This document shows positions 19,616 through 27,034 of a stretch of 28,440 nt of DNA, piece by piece. Numbering within the stretch: the first letter of the stretch is position 1; each line of letters begins with the position of its first letter. This DNA comes from JBBQER01 sp052148155 (lineage in GTDB: Bacteria; Actinomycetota; Acidimicrobiia; IMCC26256; PALSA-610). The notes beneath the pieces are model-generated. The model was not told the DNA's origin and did not search any database. It worked only from the letters and a program-made list of their open reading frames with translations. The position numbers were made by a program, and so were the translations under genes. The stretch covers positions 1 to 28,440 of the forward strand of contig JBKQIY010000102.1 in the NCBI GenBank assembly GCA_052148155.1, written 5' to 3'.

Positions 19616-20983
19616 CTATCCGCTCTTGAGGGTGATCGGGATGCGAACCGTTGCTGAGGCGTCCACGAGTCCCGCATCGTTGACGAGAACCTGGCACGGA
19701 TGGCTTGCGTCGCACGTCCCGTCACCGACGGGGCCTTCAACGATCGTGAGTGCGACGGTACCGTTGCCGGTCTTGTCAGGGATGAGGACGTGGCCGGCCG
19801 CGACGTCGCAGCCCGACTCGGCGTTCGAAGAGCACTCGACGACGTTCACGACCTTGCCGGCCAGGTACCCGCTCCATGAGACGGTGATTGTCTGGCCGTT
19901 CGTCAGGCTGGTGCTCGCCGACAGCGACGCGTGACGGTTCGTCTTGGGTTCGGGAAGGAGCGGAACCTTTGCGGACTCCGTCGGGCCGGGCGCCGAATAC
20001 AAGACGGTGCGCCCGGTTTGGCCGTCGTGGGGTAGTTGCTCTGCCGCGGCTGGCGATTGTTGGAGATAGGTACGCCAGAAGTCGATGGTGCTCAGGACGA
20101 AGCTGTTGAACCACTTCCCGGGTGTGAGGTAGCTCGTGTGATCGGCGCCGACCATGGACAAGAAGGCCTTGGGGCCGGCAAGCGTGTTGTAGAACGCGGC
20201 CATCTGATTGAAGGGGAGGAGAGGGTCCAGCGTTCCGTGCGCGATGAGCGTCGCGGGGTTGCCGCTCAAGCGATATTTCCCGTTCGGGTAGGCCTCGGGG
20301 TCGCCGGAGATCACTTCGACTGCCTTGACCCGGGCATCGGTGCAACAGCTGTTCAAAAAGGCGAGCACCGTGACGGCGCCGTCGGATTGGCCGGACACCC
20401 CGATCTCGGTCGGTGACAGCGCGCCCTTGAGGACGCCTGCCTTCGCCGTGTTCATCGCGAGCATCGAGGTGATCACGAACCGAACGTCGGCTGGCTGGTT
20501 GGCCTGGTCGTCCTGGTCGAGGCCGCCCGGGGTGCCGGCGTGGGTCAACGGAAACAGCGGCGCCGCGACCACGAACCCAGCGGCCGCCCAGCGCGTCAGC
20601 AGCGCCTCGTAGAACTGCGGGGTGGCGCCCAGACCGTGAGCGAACACGATGAGCGGATACGGCCCGTCAGTGCGGTCAGGTGCCGCGCCCGCGATCGGTA
20701 TCGAGCTGGACGCGCCCAGCGCGGGATACCAGATCGTGGTTTTGAGGGTGCGAGCTGGGCTTCCCGGTACTCCTAAGTGGGCAGGTGTCGGTCGCGACCT
20801 GTCGACGAACGTCTCGGTCATGACGCCGACGGCATGTTGGTGCGTGAGCGTCGCGGCGGGCACGTTGGATGTGGAAAGCGCACTCGTCGGCGCGGAGCCG
20901 TTCGATGAGTGCGCGCCCGAATTGGAGCTGCATGCAGCGACTGTGATCGCCAGTAGGGCGGTCACGCAGCCCAAACGGCGCAC
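19616..20983 (-). CDS. Secreted lipoprotein alpha/beta hydrolase with C-terminal neocarzinostatin-like domain
   Basis: A 455-residue exported lipoprotein. From GTG 20983 the N-terminus is a short Arg-Arg signal peptide with the lipobox Val-Ala-Ala-Cys at residue 18; ATG 21052 would add 23 hydrophilic residues. A Ser/Thr/Asn-rich linker leads to a dienelactone-hydrolase/PET-hydrolase-like alpha/beta domain. It has Phe-Ala-His-Gly-Leu-Gly, the nucleophile elbow Gly-Gln-Ser-Asp-Gly (Ser200), His-Gly-Thr-Leu-Asp (Asp253) and Gly-Ala-Asp-His (His282). The last 100 residues have the neocarzinostatin/macromomycin pattern: Leu-Thr-Asn-Gly-Gln-Thr-Ile-Thr-Val, a Ser-Gly-Tyr strand, and two cysteine pairs (384/392, 424/430). 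That domain in enediyne apoproteins binds small hydrophobic ligands. A membrane-anchored esterase with a binding module is a reasonable inference. It is the last gene of unit C. Confidence 0.78.
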   Translation of the reverse strand: MRRLGCVTALLAITVAACSSNSGAHSSNGSAPTSALSTSNVPAATLTHQHAVGVMTETFVDRSRPTPAHLGVPGSPARTLKTTIWYPALGASSSIPIAGAAPDRTDGPYPLIVFAHGLGATPQFYEALLTRWAAAGFVVAAPLFPLTHAGTPGGLDQDDQANQPADVRFVITSMLAMNTAKAGVLKGALSPTEIGVSGQSDGAVTVLAFLNSCCTDARVKAVEVISGDPEAYPNGKYRLSGNPATLIAHGTLDPLLPFNQMAAFYNTLAGPKAFLSMVGADHTSYLTPGKWFNSFVLSTIDFWRTYLQQSPAAAEQLPHDGQTGRTVLYSAPGPTESAKVPLLPEPKTNRHASLSASTSLTNGQTITVSWSGYLAGKVVNVVECSSNAESGCDVAAGHVLIPDKTGNGTVALTIVEGPVGDGTCDASHPCQVLVNDAGLVDASATVRIPITLKSG

Positions 20984-21410
20984 CAGAAGCCGCGATTGGG
21001 TTATCGGACCACGAAGCGGACTCGCCCAAGTTCGCTCTTCCTTCGCGCACACGCCCGAAACCTCTCATCTCCGTCAACCGAGAAGCAACTCTCCTCACCG
21101 TCTTCAACGCTTGCACCGCCATGCTGATGGTGTAGACGGGTCGGGTCATGGTTCGAGGTTTCTCGTGACCTCAGGACCCGTACCCGGACCGACGACGGAC
21201 GAAGCGAGATCGCCGACCTAGCCGAGCAACACTTCGGCGAAGAACCCGAAGGTCGGAGGATCAGCAAGGGCGATCCGGCGGTGAAGCGAAATATCCCTGC
21301 TCGGGGCGTCGGCGAGTTTCGTCGGCCTCGACTTGTCGGCGAAGATCACTCCAACGCCGTCGACGCACGGAGCGCGACCGCTCGCGTCAAGAAAGTCTTG
21401 GGACAAGCGT
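20984..21410. other. Right end of unit C and promoter region of the nitroreductase gene
   Basis: No gene is supported. The stretch contains GTAGACG at 21132-21138 and the tRNA relic at 21243-21259. The plus-strand frame upstream of ATG 21411 is open to 21333 but looks like chance extension. Confidence 0.45.
21243..21259 (+). repeat. 17-bp relic of the tRNA-Met att repeat
   Basis: AACCCGAAGGTCGGAGG matches 17 consecutive bases of the 45-bp repeat (anticodon stem 3' strand to T stem), in the same orientation. One mismatch follows and then TCA agrees again. The acceptor end and hairpin are missing. A 17-bp exact match in the right place and orientation is unlikely by chance, but it is much weaker than the other copies. 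Confidence 0.5.
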
Positions 21411-22091
21411 ATGGAGCTACGAGAGGTAATGCGCACGACGCCCGCGACGCGCGACTTCATCGACGCGCCTGTCCCGGATGAATTGCTGTATTCGCTTCTC
21501 GATGCGGCGCGCTTTGCGCCGAGTGGCGGCAACCGCCAGGGCTGGCACGTCGTTGTGCTGAAGGATCCGGCTGTGCGCGCACGCATACGGGACCTCTACG
21601 TCATCGCGTGGCGCGAGTACATGGCGCACGTCGCGCGGGGCCTGGTGCCCTTCGCGCCTCTGGACGCTGGTCGATGGACGGGACCCGCCGTCGACCTGGA
21701 CGAGGCGCGGGCGACGCCAGCGCCGATGGAGTTCTCAGATCATCTCGACCGTGTGCCGGTGTTGCTTGTTCTCGTCGTCGAGTTGGCGGCATTGGCCGTG
21801 ATGGACAACGGACTCGACCGTCAGAGCATCGTCGGCGGCGCGTCGGTTTATCCGTTCGCTCACAACATCCTCTTGGCGGCGCGCGACGCCGGTCTGGGCG
21901 GCGTGATGACAACGGTGCTTTGCCGAGAGGAGGCCGCAGTCCGCGAAGTCTTGGGCCTCGCCGACGGGTACGCGGTCGCCGCCCTCGTGGCACTCGGACA
22001 TCCGGTCAAACACGTCACCCGGCTGCGCCGCGAGTCGGTCGAGAAATTCACCACGATCGACCGCGTCGACGGCCAGCCTTTCACCGGTTGA
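21411..22091 (+). CDS. Nitroreductase family protein
   Basis: A 226-residue FMN-dependent nitroreductase. The start at ATG 21411 gives the family N-terminus Met-Glu-Leu-Arg-Glu-Val-Met-Arg-Thr-Thr-Pro-Ala-Thr-Arg-Asp-Phe. The FMN-binding Ala-Arg-Phe-Ala-Pro-Ser-Gly-Gly-Asn-Arg-Gln-Gly-Trp follows at about 40-52, and the late Gly-Leu-Gly-Gly-Val-Met-Thr-Thr is the second flavin-contacting part. Such enzymes reduce nitro groups, quinones or activated double bonds with NAD(P)H; the substrate cannot be told from sequence. It is the first intact chromosomal-looking gene right of the island and faces the SDR-TetR operon tail to tail across about 170 bp with no obvious terminator. Confidence 0.88.
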   Translation: MELREVMRTTPATRDFIDAPVPDELLYSLLDAARFAPSGGNRQGWHVVVLKDPAVRARIRDLYVIAWREYMAHVARGLVPFAPLDAGRWTGPAVDLDEARATPAPMEFSDHLDRVPVLLVLVVELAALAVMDNGLDRQSIVGGASVYPFAHNILLAARDAGLGGVMTTVLCREEAAVREVLGLADGYAVAALVALGHPVKHVTRLRRESVEKFTTIDRVDGQPFTG

Positions 22092-22261
22092 GTACGTCCC
22101 ACGAAGCTCGCAGCGCGGCGCGACTCCCAAGGGTGCGAGGCGGCGCCGAGGACTCCGCGTCGCGGCGGCTCGATCGTAAGGCGCCAAAGAACCCGACGAG
22201 TTCAGCGGGTCGTGGCCGGAACCGATGCTGACGGCGCCCGCAGATCGTGCACGTTCAGTGT

Positions 22262-23008
22262 CTAGCCGCCGTCGAGCACGAGCAGTTCGCCGGAAACGTA
22301 CGACGACGCTTCGCTGGCGAGATAGAGCGCGGTTCCGACGATCTCGTTGGCGGATGCGATGCGACGCAGGCTGACGTTGGCTGCGATGTTGTCCTGCATC
22401 TCGATTGTCATTCCCTGATCGAAACTGTCGGTATGGAATGTGCCGCACACGATGGCGTTGACCCGGATTCCCCGCGGTCCGTATTCCGCGGCGGCTGCCT
22501 TGGTGAGCGCGTTCAGCCCCGCTTTCGCGGCCGCGTAGACGACCGTGAACGGCAGCGCATGAAGCGACGCCGTCGAGCTGATGTTGATGACGGTGCCACC
22601 TTCGGTCATGTGTTCGGCCGCGAGCGCGGTCAGTCGCAGCGGACCTTTGAGGTTGACTGCGATCGTCTTGTCGAACAGTTCGGATGTCACTTCGAGCAGC
22701 GATGGCGGAACGGGAGCGATGCCCGCGTTGTTGACGAGTACGTCGATGCCGCCGAACTCGGCGATCGTCGCGTCGATAAGCGCGGCGCACTCATCCCAGT
22801 CGCCCACATGACATCGCAACGGCAGCGCGCGCCGTCCGAGCGCTCGGATTTCCTCGGCGACGACCTCACACGCTTCGATTCTTCGGCTCGCGACCACAAC
22901 GTTGGCGCCGGCCTCCGCGAACCCCAGCGCCATCGCGCGTCCCAAGCCCTTGCTGGCTCCGGTGACAACCACAATCTTGTCGGTCGCGTTGAAGTTCGGG
23001 ATCGTCAT
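22262..23008 (-). CDS. Short-chain dehydrogenase/reductase (FabG-like)
   Basis: A 248-residue classical SDR, last gene of the minus-strand operon. It has Thr-Gly-Ala-Ser-Lys-Gly-Leu-Gly (16-23), Asn-Asn-Ala-Gly (93-96), Ser144/Ser145 in Ile-Ser-Ser-Thr, and the catalytic Tyr158-Ala-Ala-Ala-Lys162, so it is complete and should be active. The Ala-Ser-Arg-Arg sequence after strand 2 suggests NADP(H). The start overlaps the TetR stop by 4 bp (ATGA). In the context of an acyl-CoA dehydrogenase and an APH-like kinase it probably oxidises a hydroxyl group of an acyl or ring intermediate, for example a 3-hydroxyacyl-CoA. This is inference from the neighbours. Confidence 0.9.
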   Translation of the reverse strand: MTIPNFNATDKIVVVTGASKGLGRAMALGFAEAGANVVVASRRIEACEVVAEEIRALGRRALPLRCHVGDWDECAALIDATIAEFGGIDVLVNNAGIAPVPPSLLEVTSELFDKTIAVNLKGPLRLTALAAEHMTEGGTVINISSTASLHALPFTVVYAAAKAGLNALTKAAAAEYGPRGIRVNAIVCGTFHTDSFDQGMTIEMQDNIAANVSLRRIASANEIVGTALYLASEASSYVSGELLVLDGG

Positions 23009-23622
23009 CTGCGCGCCGCCAGCGTCGAGGTTTCGGCCGCGACATCTCGACTGATGCCGTCAATGAGGTGCCGGATGTGTATATCGAACAATGCGTTGGC
23101 TTCCTCGGCGTCAACGCCGCCCGCGTCGCCTCCCGGTCGTACTCGCCTCGGCCGGCTCGGCGGCCGGGCTTCTGATTCGACCGCGACGAAACCGACGGTC
23201 GCCCACATCAGCAATCGACAGGCTTGCACTGCGGCATCGGCGCGAAGGCCGTCGTGCCGCATCGCGTCGACCAGCGGCCGCGACGCCGCCACGAATACCT
23301 CGCGCCCGAACGAGAGGATGAGCCGACTCTCCTTCGCCGAAGCGAGCTGCGATCGCAGCGCGGTCGCCCAGCGGACGGCGTAGCAATCCCAGGTCTCGTC
23401 GTCGACGCGCGCGGGCGAGAGGTTCGCGAAGAGGCGATCGGCGATTGCGTCCACGAGCGCATCCTTGTTCCCGATCCTGCTGTACAGCGGGACGGGTGAG
23501 ACGCCGAGCCGGGACGCGACGCTGCGCATGCTGACGGCGTCGAGGCCCGATTCGCGAAAGATCTCGACCGCCGCGGTCACGATCTCGTCCGCGTCCAGAT
23601 CGAAATCGGCCTTGCCGGTCAC
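23005..23622 (-). CDS. TetR family transcriptional regulator
   Basis: A 205-residue TetR regulator placed inside the operon. The start at GTG 23622 overlaps the quinone-oxidoreductase stop (GTGA), and a longer frame upstream is only antisense. The DNA-binding domain is at residues 10-55: Ala-Asp-Glu-Ile-Val-Thr-Ala-Ala-Val-Glu-Ile-Phe, Val-Ser-Met-Arg-Ser-Val-Ala-Ser-Arg-Leu-Gly-Val and Pro-Leu-Tyr-Ser-Arg-Ile. The C-terminal half resembles TetR_C domains with an Arg-Leu-Ile-Leu-Ser-Phe-Gly-Arg segment. It likely senses an acyl-CoA or related pathway compound and represses the operon. The perfect palindrome at 27014-27034, upstream of the first gene, is its most likely target. Confidence 0.87.
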   Translation of the reverse strand: MTGKADFDLDADEIVTAAVEIFRESGLDAVSMRSVASRLGVSPVPLYSRIGNKDALVDAIADRLFANLSPARVDDETWDCYAVRWATALRSQLASAKESRLILSFGREVFVAASRPLVDAMRHDGLRADAAVQACRLLMWATVGFVAVESEARPPSRPRRVRPGGDAGGVDAEEANALFDIHIRHLIDGISRDVAAETSTLAARR

Positions 23623-24620
23623 GGCACCATCACCAGCTTGCCCACGACTTGGCGGTCGGCGAGGCGCTGGAGTGCGGTCGGGAGTCCATCGAAGGTCGGC
23701 GTGTCGGTGACCGCGTTCTTCAGGCTGCCGTCGGCGATGAGGCCCGACAAGGCGCGATGGATCTCGTCGAGCTCGGCGGGGGACTGGCCGCCTGCGAACA
23801 TGCCAACCAGCGACGCGTTCGCGACGACGAGATCGTGCGCGGCGATCGTGGGCCACCTCCCGGCGGCAAATCCGACCAACAGGTGACGCCCGTTACGTGC
23901 GAGTGACGCGACCGCGTCTTCGGCCATCTCGCCGCCGACCGGGTCGTAGATCACGTCGACACCGCGGTCATCGGTCGCTGAACGCAACGCGCGAGCCAAC
24001 GGTCCGTCTCCGTGCTTGATTGCGACGTCTGCGCCGAGGTCGAGACAGAACTTCGCGCGTTCGTCGTCGCTGACGACAGCGATGATCCGCGCGCCGAGCG
24101 CGCGTCCGAGTTGCACGGCCGCGATGCCGCTGCCGCCGGCCGCGCCGAGCACCGCGACCGTTTCGCCCGCGGCCATGTGAGCGCGATCGACGAGCCCGAC
24201 CCACGCCGTGAGGTGGGGGATCCAGAACCCGGCTGCCTCGGCGTCGCTCAGCCCGCTGGGCACTGGAAAAGCAGTCGCCGCGACCGTCAGACACTCCTCG
24301 GCGAAGGAACCGTGGCCGAGGTAGAACGCGCTCACGAACATGACACGGCTGCCGATCTCGTGCTCGACACCTTCACCGACCGCCGTGATCACACCCGTGG
24401 CTTCCTGTCCTGGCGTGAACGGCAGCGGCGGTGTGAGCGGGTAGGTGCCGCGACACATGAAGACGTCAGGTAGTCCGATTCCGGCCGCCGTGACCCGAAC
24501 TCGGATCTGGCCCGGACCGGGATCGGGCACGTCGACCTCCACGGAGTGCAGCACATCGATCGGTTCGCCGGCCCCGTTCACCTGCCACGCGCGCATCGTT
24601 GTTCCGCTCGGTCCGCTCAT
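23619..24620 (-). CDS. NADPH:quinone oxidoreductase-like MDR protein
   Basis: A 333-residue medium-chain dehydrogenase/reductase of the quinone oxidoreductase type, without the structural zinc cysteines of alcohol dehydrogenases. The N-terminal GroES-like half has Met-Arg-Ala-Trp-Gln-Val and Pro-Gly-Gln-Glu-Ala-Thr-Gly. The Rossmann half has Val-Leu-Gly-Ala-Ala-Gly-Gly-Ser-Gly-Ile-Ala-Ala and Tyr-Asp-Pro-Val-Gly-Gly. It probably reduces a quinone or a conjugated enoyl bond with NADPH. ATG 24620 overlaps the kinase stop by 4 bp and the end overlaps the TetR start by 4 bp. An upstream in-frame extension to 24785 lies within the kinase gene and is rejected. Substrate unknown; an enoyl-CoA or enone intermediate of the operon's pathway is plausible. 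Confidence 0.88.
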   Translation of the reverse strand: MSGPSGTTMRAWQVNGAGEPIDVLHSVEVDVPDPGPGQIRVRVTAAGIGLPDVFMCRGTYPLTPPLPFTPGQEATGVITAVGEGVEHEIGSRVMFVSAFYLGHGSFAEECLTVAATAFPVPSGLSDAEAAGFWIPHLTAWVGLVDRAHMAAGETVAVLGAAGGSGIAAVQLGRALGARIIAVVSDDERAKFCLDLGADVAIKHGDGPLARALRSATDDRGVDVIYDPVGGEMAEDAVASLARNGRHLLVGFAAGRWPTIAAHDLVVANASLVGMFAGGQSPAELDEIHRALSGLIADGSLKNAVTDTPTFDGLPTALQRLADRQVVGKLVMVP

Positions 24621-25636
24621 GGCGTGGCCCCGTTTTCGATGATGTGCTCGGCACTTTCGAGCAACATGTCGGCTTGCATTCCGAAGAACTCGTGGATCGG
24701 CTTGTCGGATAGTCCGCGGAGAAACTTGGCGTAGCTGCCCTCGAGCGCGATTGCGAGTTTCCATCGCGCGAACACGTCGTACCAACCGATCGAAGCCGTG
24801 TCGCGTCCCGACTTCTGCGCGTACCGGTCGATGAGTTGTCGCCGATCGGGAAGCGCTTCGATCGCGAACTTGGGTTCCTTGGTTACCCCAAGGTGAATAG
24901 TGCCGTCAGGGCCCGGGTGGAAGATCAGCGCCCACGCAAGGTCGACGAGCGGATCGCCGATTCCGGCCATCTCCCAATCGACGACCGCGGCGATTCTTGG
25001 GGGCGACTCGGGCGCGAAGAGCACGTTGTCGAGTTTGTAGTCGCCGTGAAACAGCGCACTTGGTTGATCCGAAGGCCGGTGGGTAGCGAGCCACTCCGCG
25101 ACGCTGATCGCGGACGGGAGCTCGCGGCTTTCGTACGACGCGAGTTGCGCGAGCCAACGCGTGATCTGGTGGGGAAGATACGCGCCGTCATGGGCGAGAT
25201 CCCCGAGGCCGAGTGCGCGCCAATCGACGGCATGGATCGCGGCGAGCGCGTCGACAAGCTCCTCCAGCGCGCGGCCGTGCAGTCCCGGCGCGTCGGCCCA
25301 TTGCTCGGGGACGTGAGTCAGAATCGCCGACCCATCGATACGTTCCATGACGAAGAACGGTGCGCCGAACACGCCGGCGTCGTCACACGAGAGGATTGGA
25401 CGCGCGATCGAGACCGGTTCGTCCTTGATCGCGTCGAGGATCATGTACTCGCGCAGCACGTCGTGCGCGCTCGCCGCGTTGATGTGACGCGGCGCCCGAC
25501 GCAGGATCCAGCGGTCATCGCCTCGATCGATCGCGAACGCCTCGCACGAACCGCCGCCGACCACCGGCGTAACCGTCAGCGCCGCGGTTGTCTCGAATGC
25601 CTCGTCTAAGTATCGCTGCAGCGGCTCGATGTTCAT
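24617..25636 (-). CDS. APH-like phosphotransferase (ACAD10/11 N-terminal domain type)
   Basis: A 339-residue kinase of the aminoglycoside phosphotransferase/choline kinase fold. The catalytic loop His-Gly-Asp-Tyr-Lys-Leu-Asp-Asn is at 197-204 and the metal-binding Val-Val-Asp-Trp-Glu at 218-222, followed by Gly-Asp-Pro-Leu-Val-Asp-Leu-Ala-Trp. An early Arg-Arg-Ala-Pro segment matches the acyl-CoA-associated branch rather than drug resistance kinases. In animal ACAD10/ACAD11 this kinase is fused to an acyl-CoA dehydrogenase, and in the bacterial levulinate pathway (Lva) a kinase phosphorylates 4-hydroxyacyl-CoA. Here it follows an ACAD11-like dehydrogenase by 3 nt, so the pair is a split version. 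Phosphorylation of a hydroxyacyl-CoA is my preferred role; antibiotic resistance is unlikely. Confidence 0.88.
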   Translation of the reverse strand: MNIEPLQRYLDEAFETTAALTVTPVVGGGSCEAFAIDRGDDRWILRRAPRHINAASAHDVLREYMILDAIKDEPVSIARPILSCDDAGVFGAPFFVMERIDGSAILTHVPEQWADAPGLHGRALEELVDALAAIHAVDWRALGLGDLAHDGAYLPHQITRWLAQLASYESRELPSAISVAEWLATHRPSDQPSALFHGDYKLDNVLFAPESPPRIAAVVDWEMAGIGDPLVDLAWALIFHPGPDGTIHLGVTKEPKFAIEALPDRRQLIDRYAQKSGRDTASIGWYDVFARWKLAIALEGSYAKFLRGLSDKPIHEFFGMQADMLLESAEHIIENGATP

Positions 25637-25639
25637 CGG

Positions 25640-26947
25640 TCAGGTCCGGGACTCCCCGACGCCGGCTAGGTTCCGCAACTCCGCCCACTTCGCTTCGGCC
25701 GCCGGAACCCGACTCGGGATGTGCTCGCTCGGCCAACCATCGACTGGTTTGTAGCGTTTCAGCAACGTGCGGGCGAGTACCGACTTGTGCAGCTCGTCGG
25801 GGCCGTCGCCGATCGGGCCGAAACGTGTGCTGCGATACCACGACTCCACCGGCAGGTCGCTCGAGTAACCGAGCGCGCCGCACACCTGAATGGTGCGATC
25901 GAGCACGGCGAGCACGACTTTCGACACGTGCGCCTTGATCATGCCGAGATCGGCTCTTACGGCTGCGGCGCCGAACTTGTCGACCTTCCACGCGGTGTTG
26001 AACGTGAGGAGTCTTGCCGCCTGGATCTCCATGTGTGACAGCGCCACGTAGTCCTGCACCATCTGATGGGCGCCCAACACCTTCCCGTGCGATGTTCGAG
26101 AGACCGCCCGTTCACACATGATGTCGAGGGACCGTTGGGCCTGCCCGAGCCAACGCATCGCGTGATGGATGCGTCCGCCGCCGAGCCGCTGTTGGGCGAG
26201 CACGAACCCGTCGCCGGGTTGTCCGATCAGGTGGTCCGACGGCACGCGACAATCGCGGAACACGAGTTCGGCGTGATTACCGAGCCGCCCGAACTCCACA
26301 TCGGGGTGCGCCATCGTGCCGATGTCGCGCACGATGTCGAGGCCCGGCGTGTCGGTCGGGACGACGAACACTGAAGCGTGTCGGTGCGGACGACCTTCGG
26401 GGCTGGTCTCCGCGAAAACCAACACGATGTCCGCCACCGACGCGTTGGTGATGAACCACTTGTGCCCGTTGATAACCCACTCGTCGCCGTCCAAGACCGC
26501 GGTCGTGCCGATCGCGGTCGGGTCGGCGCCCGCGAAGAACGGTTCGGTCAATGCGAACGCGCTGGAAATCTCGCCGCGCAGATTCGGCCAGAGCCACCGC
26601 TCCTTCTGTGCGTCGGTCGCGCCGTGGGCGAGCAGTTCCATGTTGCCGCTGTCGGGGGCCTGGACGCCGAAGATCCCCATCGACATCATGCAGCGCCCGA
26701 TGACTTCTGACATCAACGCCAACTTGAGCTGCCCAAATCCCGCGCCGCCGAGTTTTGGATCGAGAAAGACGCCCCAGAGGCCACGCTCCTTGACCTGGTT
26801 CTGGAGGTGGGCCTCCACCACCCGCCAATCGTCGCGGGGGAGTTGGTCGTAGATCGGTTCGAGCGGGATGAGCTGCGTGTCGATGAACTCGCGCATCCAC
26901 GCGAGTTGCTCGGCGAACTCGTCGTCGGTCTCGAAGTCCCAAGCCAT
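25640..26947 (-). CDS. Acyl-CoA dehydrogenase, ACAD11-like
   Basis: A 435-residue flavin-dependent acyl-CoA dehydrogenase, first gene of the operon. FAD and substrate motifs are visible: Phe-Ala-Leu-Thr-Glu-Pro...Ala-Gly-Ala-Asp-Pro-Thr, Trp-Phe-Ile-Thr-Asn-Ala, and Gln-Val-Cys-Gly-Ala-Leu-Gly-Tyr near residue 360. The C-terminal motif Ile-Gly-Asp-Gly-Pro-Asp-Glu-Leu-His (about 379-387) is the form found in ACAD10/11-like enzymes. The start at ATG 26947 gives a standard N-terminus; 86 bp with a perfect palindrome separate it from the divergent SDR. It probably acts with the downstream kinase and reductases to break down a hydroxylated or branched acyl-CoA. Confidence 0.92.
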   Translation of the reverse strand: MAWDFETDDEFAEQLAWMREFIDTQLIPLEPIYDQLPRDDWRVVEAHLQNQVKERGLWGVFLDPKLGGAGFGQLKLALMSEVIGRCMMSMGIFGVQAPDSGNMELLAHGATDAQKERWLWPNLRGEISSAFALTEPFFAGADPTAIGTTAVLDGDEWVINGHKWFITNASVADIVLVFAETSPEGRPHRHASVFVVPTDTPGLDIVRDIGTMAHPDVEFGRLGNHAELVFRDCRVPSDHLIGQPGDGFVLAQQRLGGGRIHHAMRWLGQAQRSLDIMCERAVSRTSHGKVLGAHQMVQDYVALSHMEIQAARLLTFNTAWKVDKFGAAAVRADLGMIKAHVSKVVLAVLDRTIQVCGALGYSSDLPVESWYRSTRFGPIGDGPDELHKSVLARTLLKRYKPVDGWPSEHIPSRVPAAEAKWAELRNLAGVGESRT

Positions 26948-27013
26948 CGGTACACAGTCCCGTATGTCGGAGGGTGGTCGCCGGAGAGGGGTCCGTGACG
27001 GCGATTATCGCGA

Positions 27014-27034
27014 TGTGATTACAGTGTAATCACA
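27014..27034. promoter_or_regulatory. Perfect 21-bp palindromic operator between divergent genes
   Basis: TGTGATTACA and TGTAATCACA are exact inverted repeats around a single central G, ending on the A of ATG 27034. Each arm contains TGTAAT, a good -10 hexamer, one on each strand (27025-27030 plus; 27018-27023 minus). One repressor dimer could therefore block both divergent promoters. The TetR encoded at 23005-23622 is the best candidate. Confidence 0.78.

Larger units (their letters stand above)
15527..21259. mobile_element. Unit C: putative tRNA-Met-integrated element, right border decayed
   Basis: This 5.7-kb segment lies between att copy 3 and the 17-bp tRNA relic at 21243. The cargo is an AbiEi/AbiEii operon, a gene relic related to unit A, a Fic gene, a hydrolase pseudogene and a lipoprotein hydrolase. 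A GTAGACG heptamer lies 105 bp left of the relic. The right border is much weaker than the others, so the extent of this unit is tentative. Confidence 0.4.
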
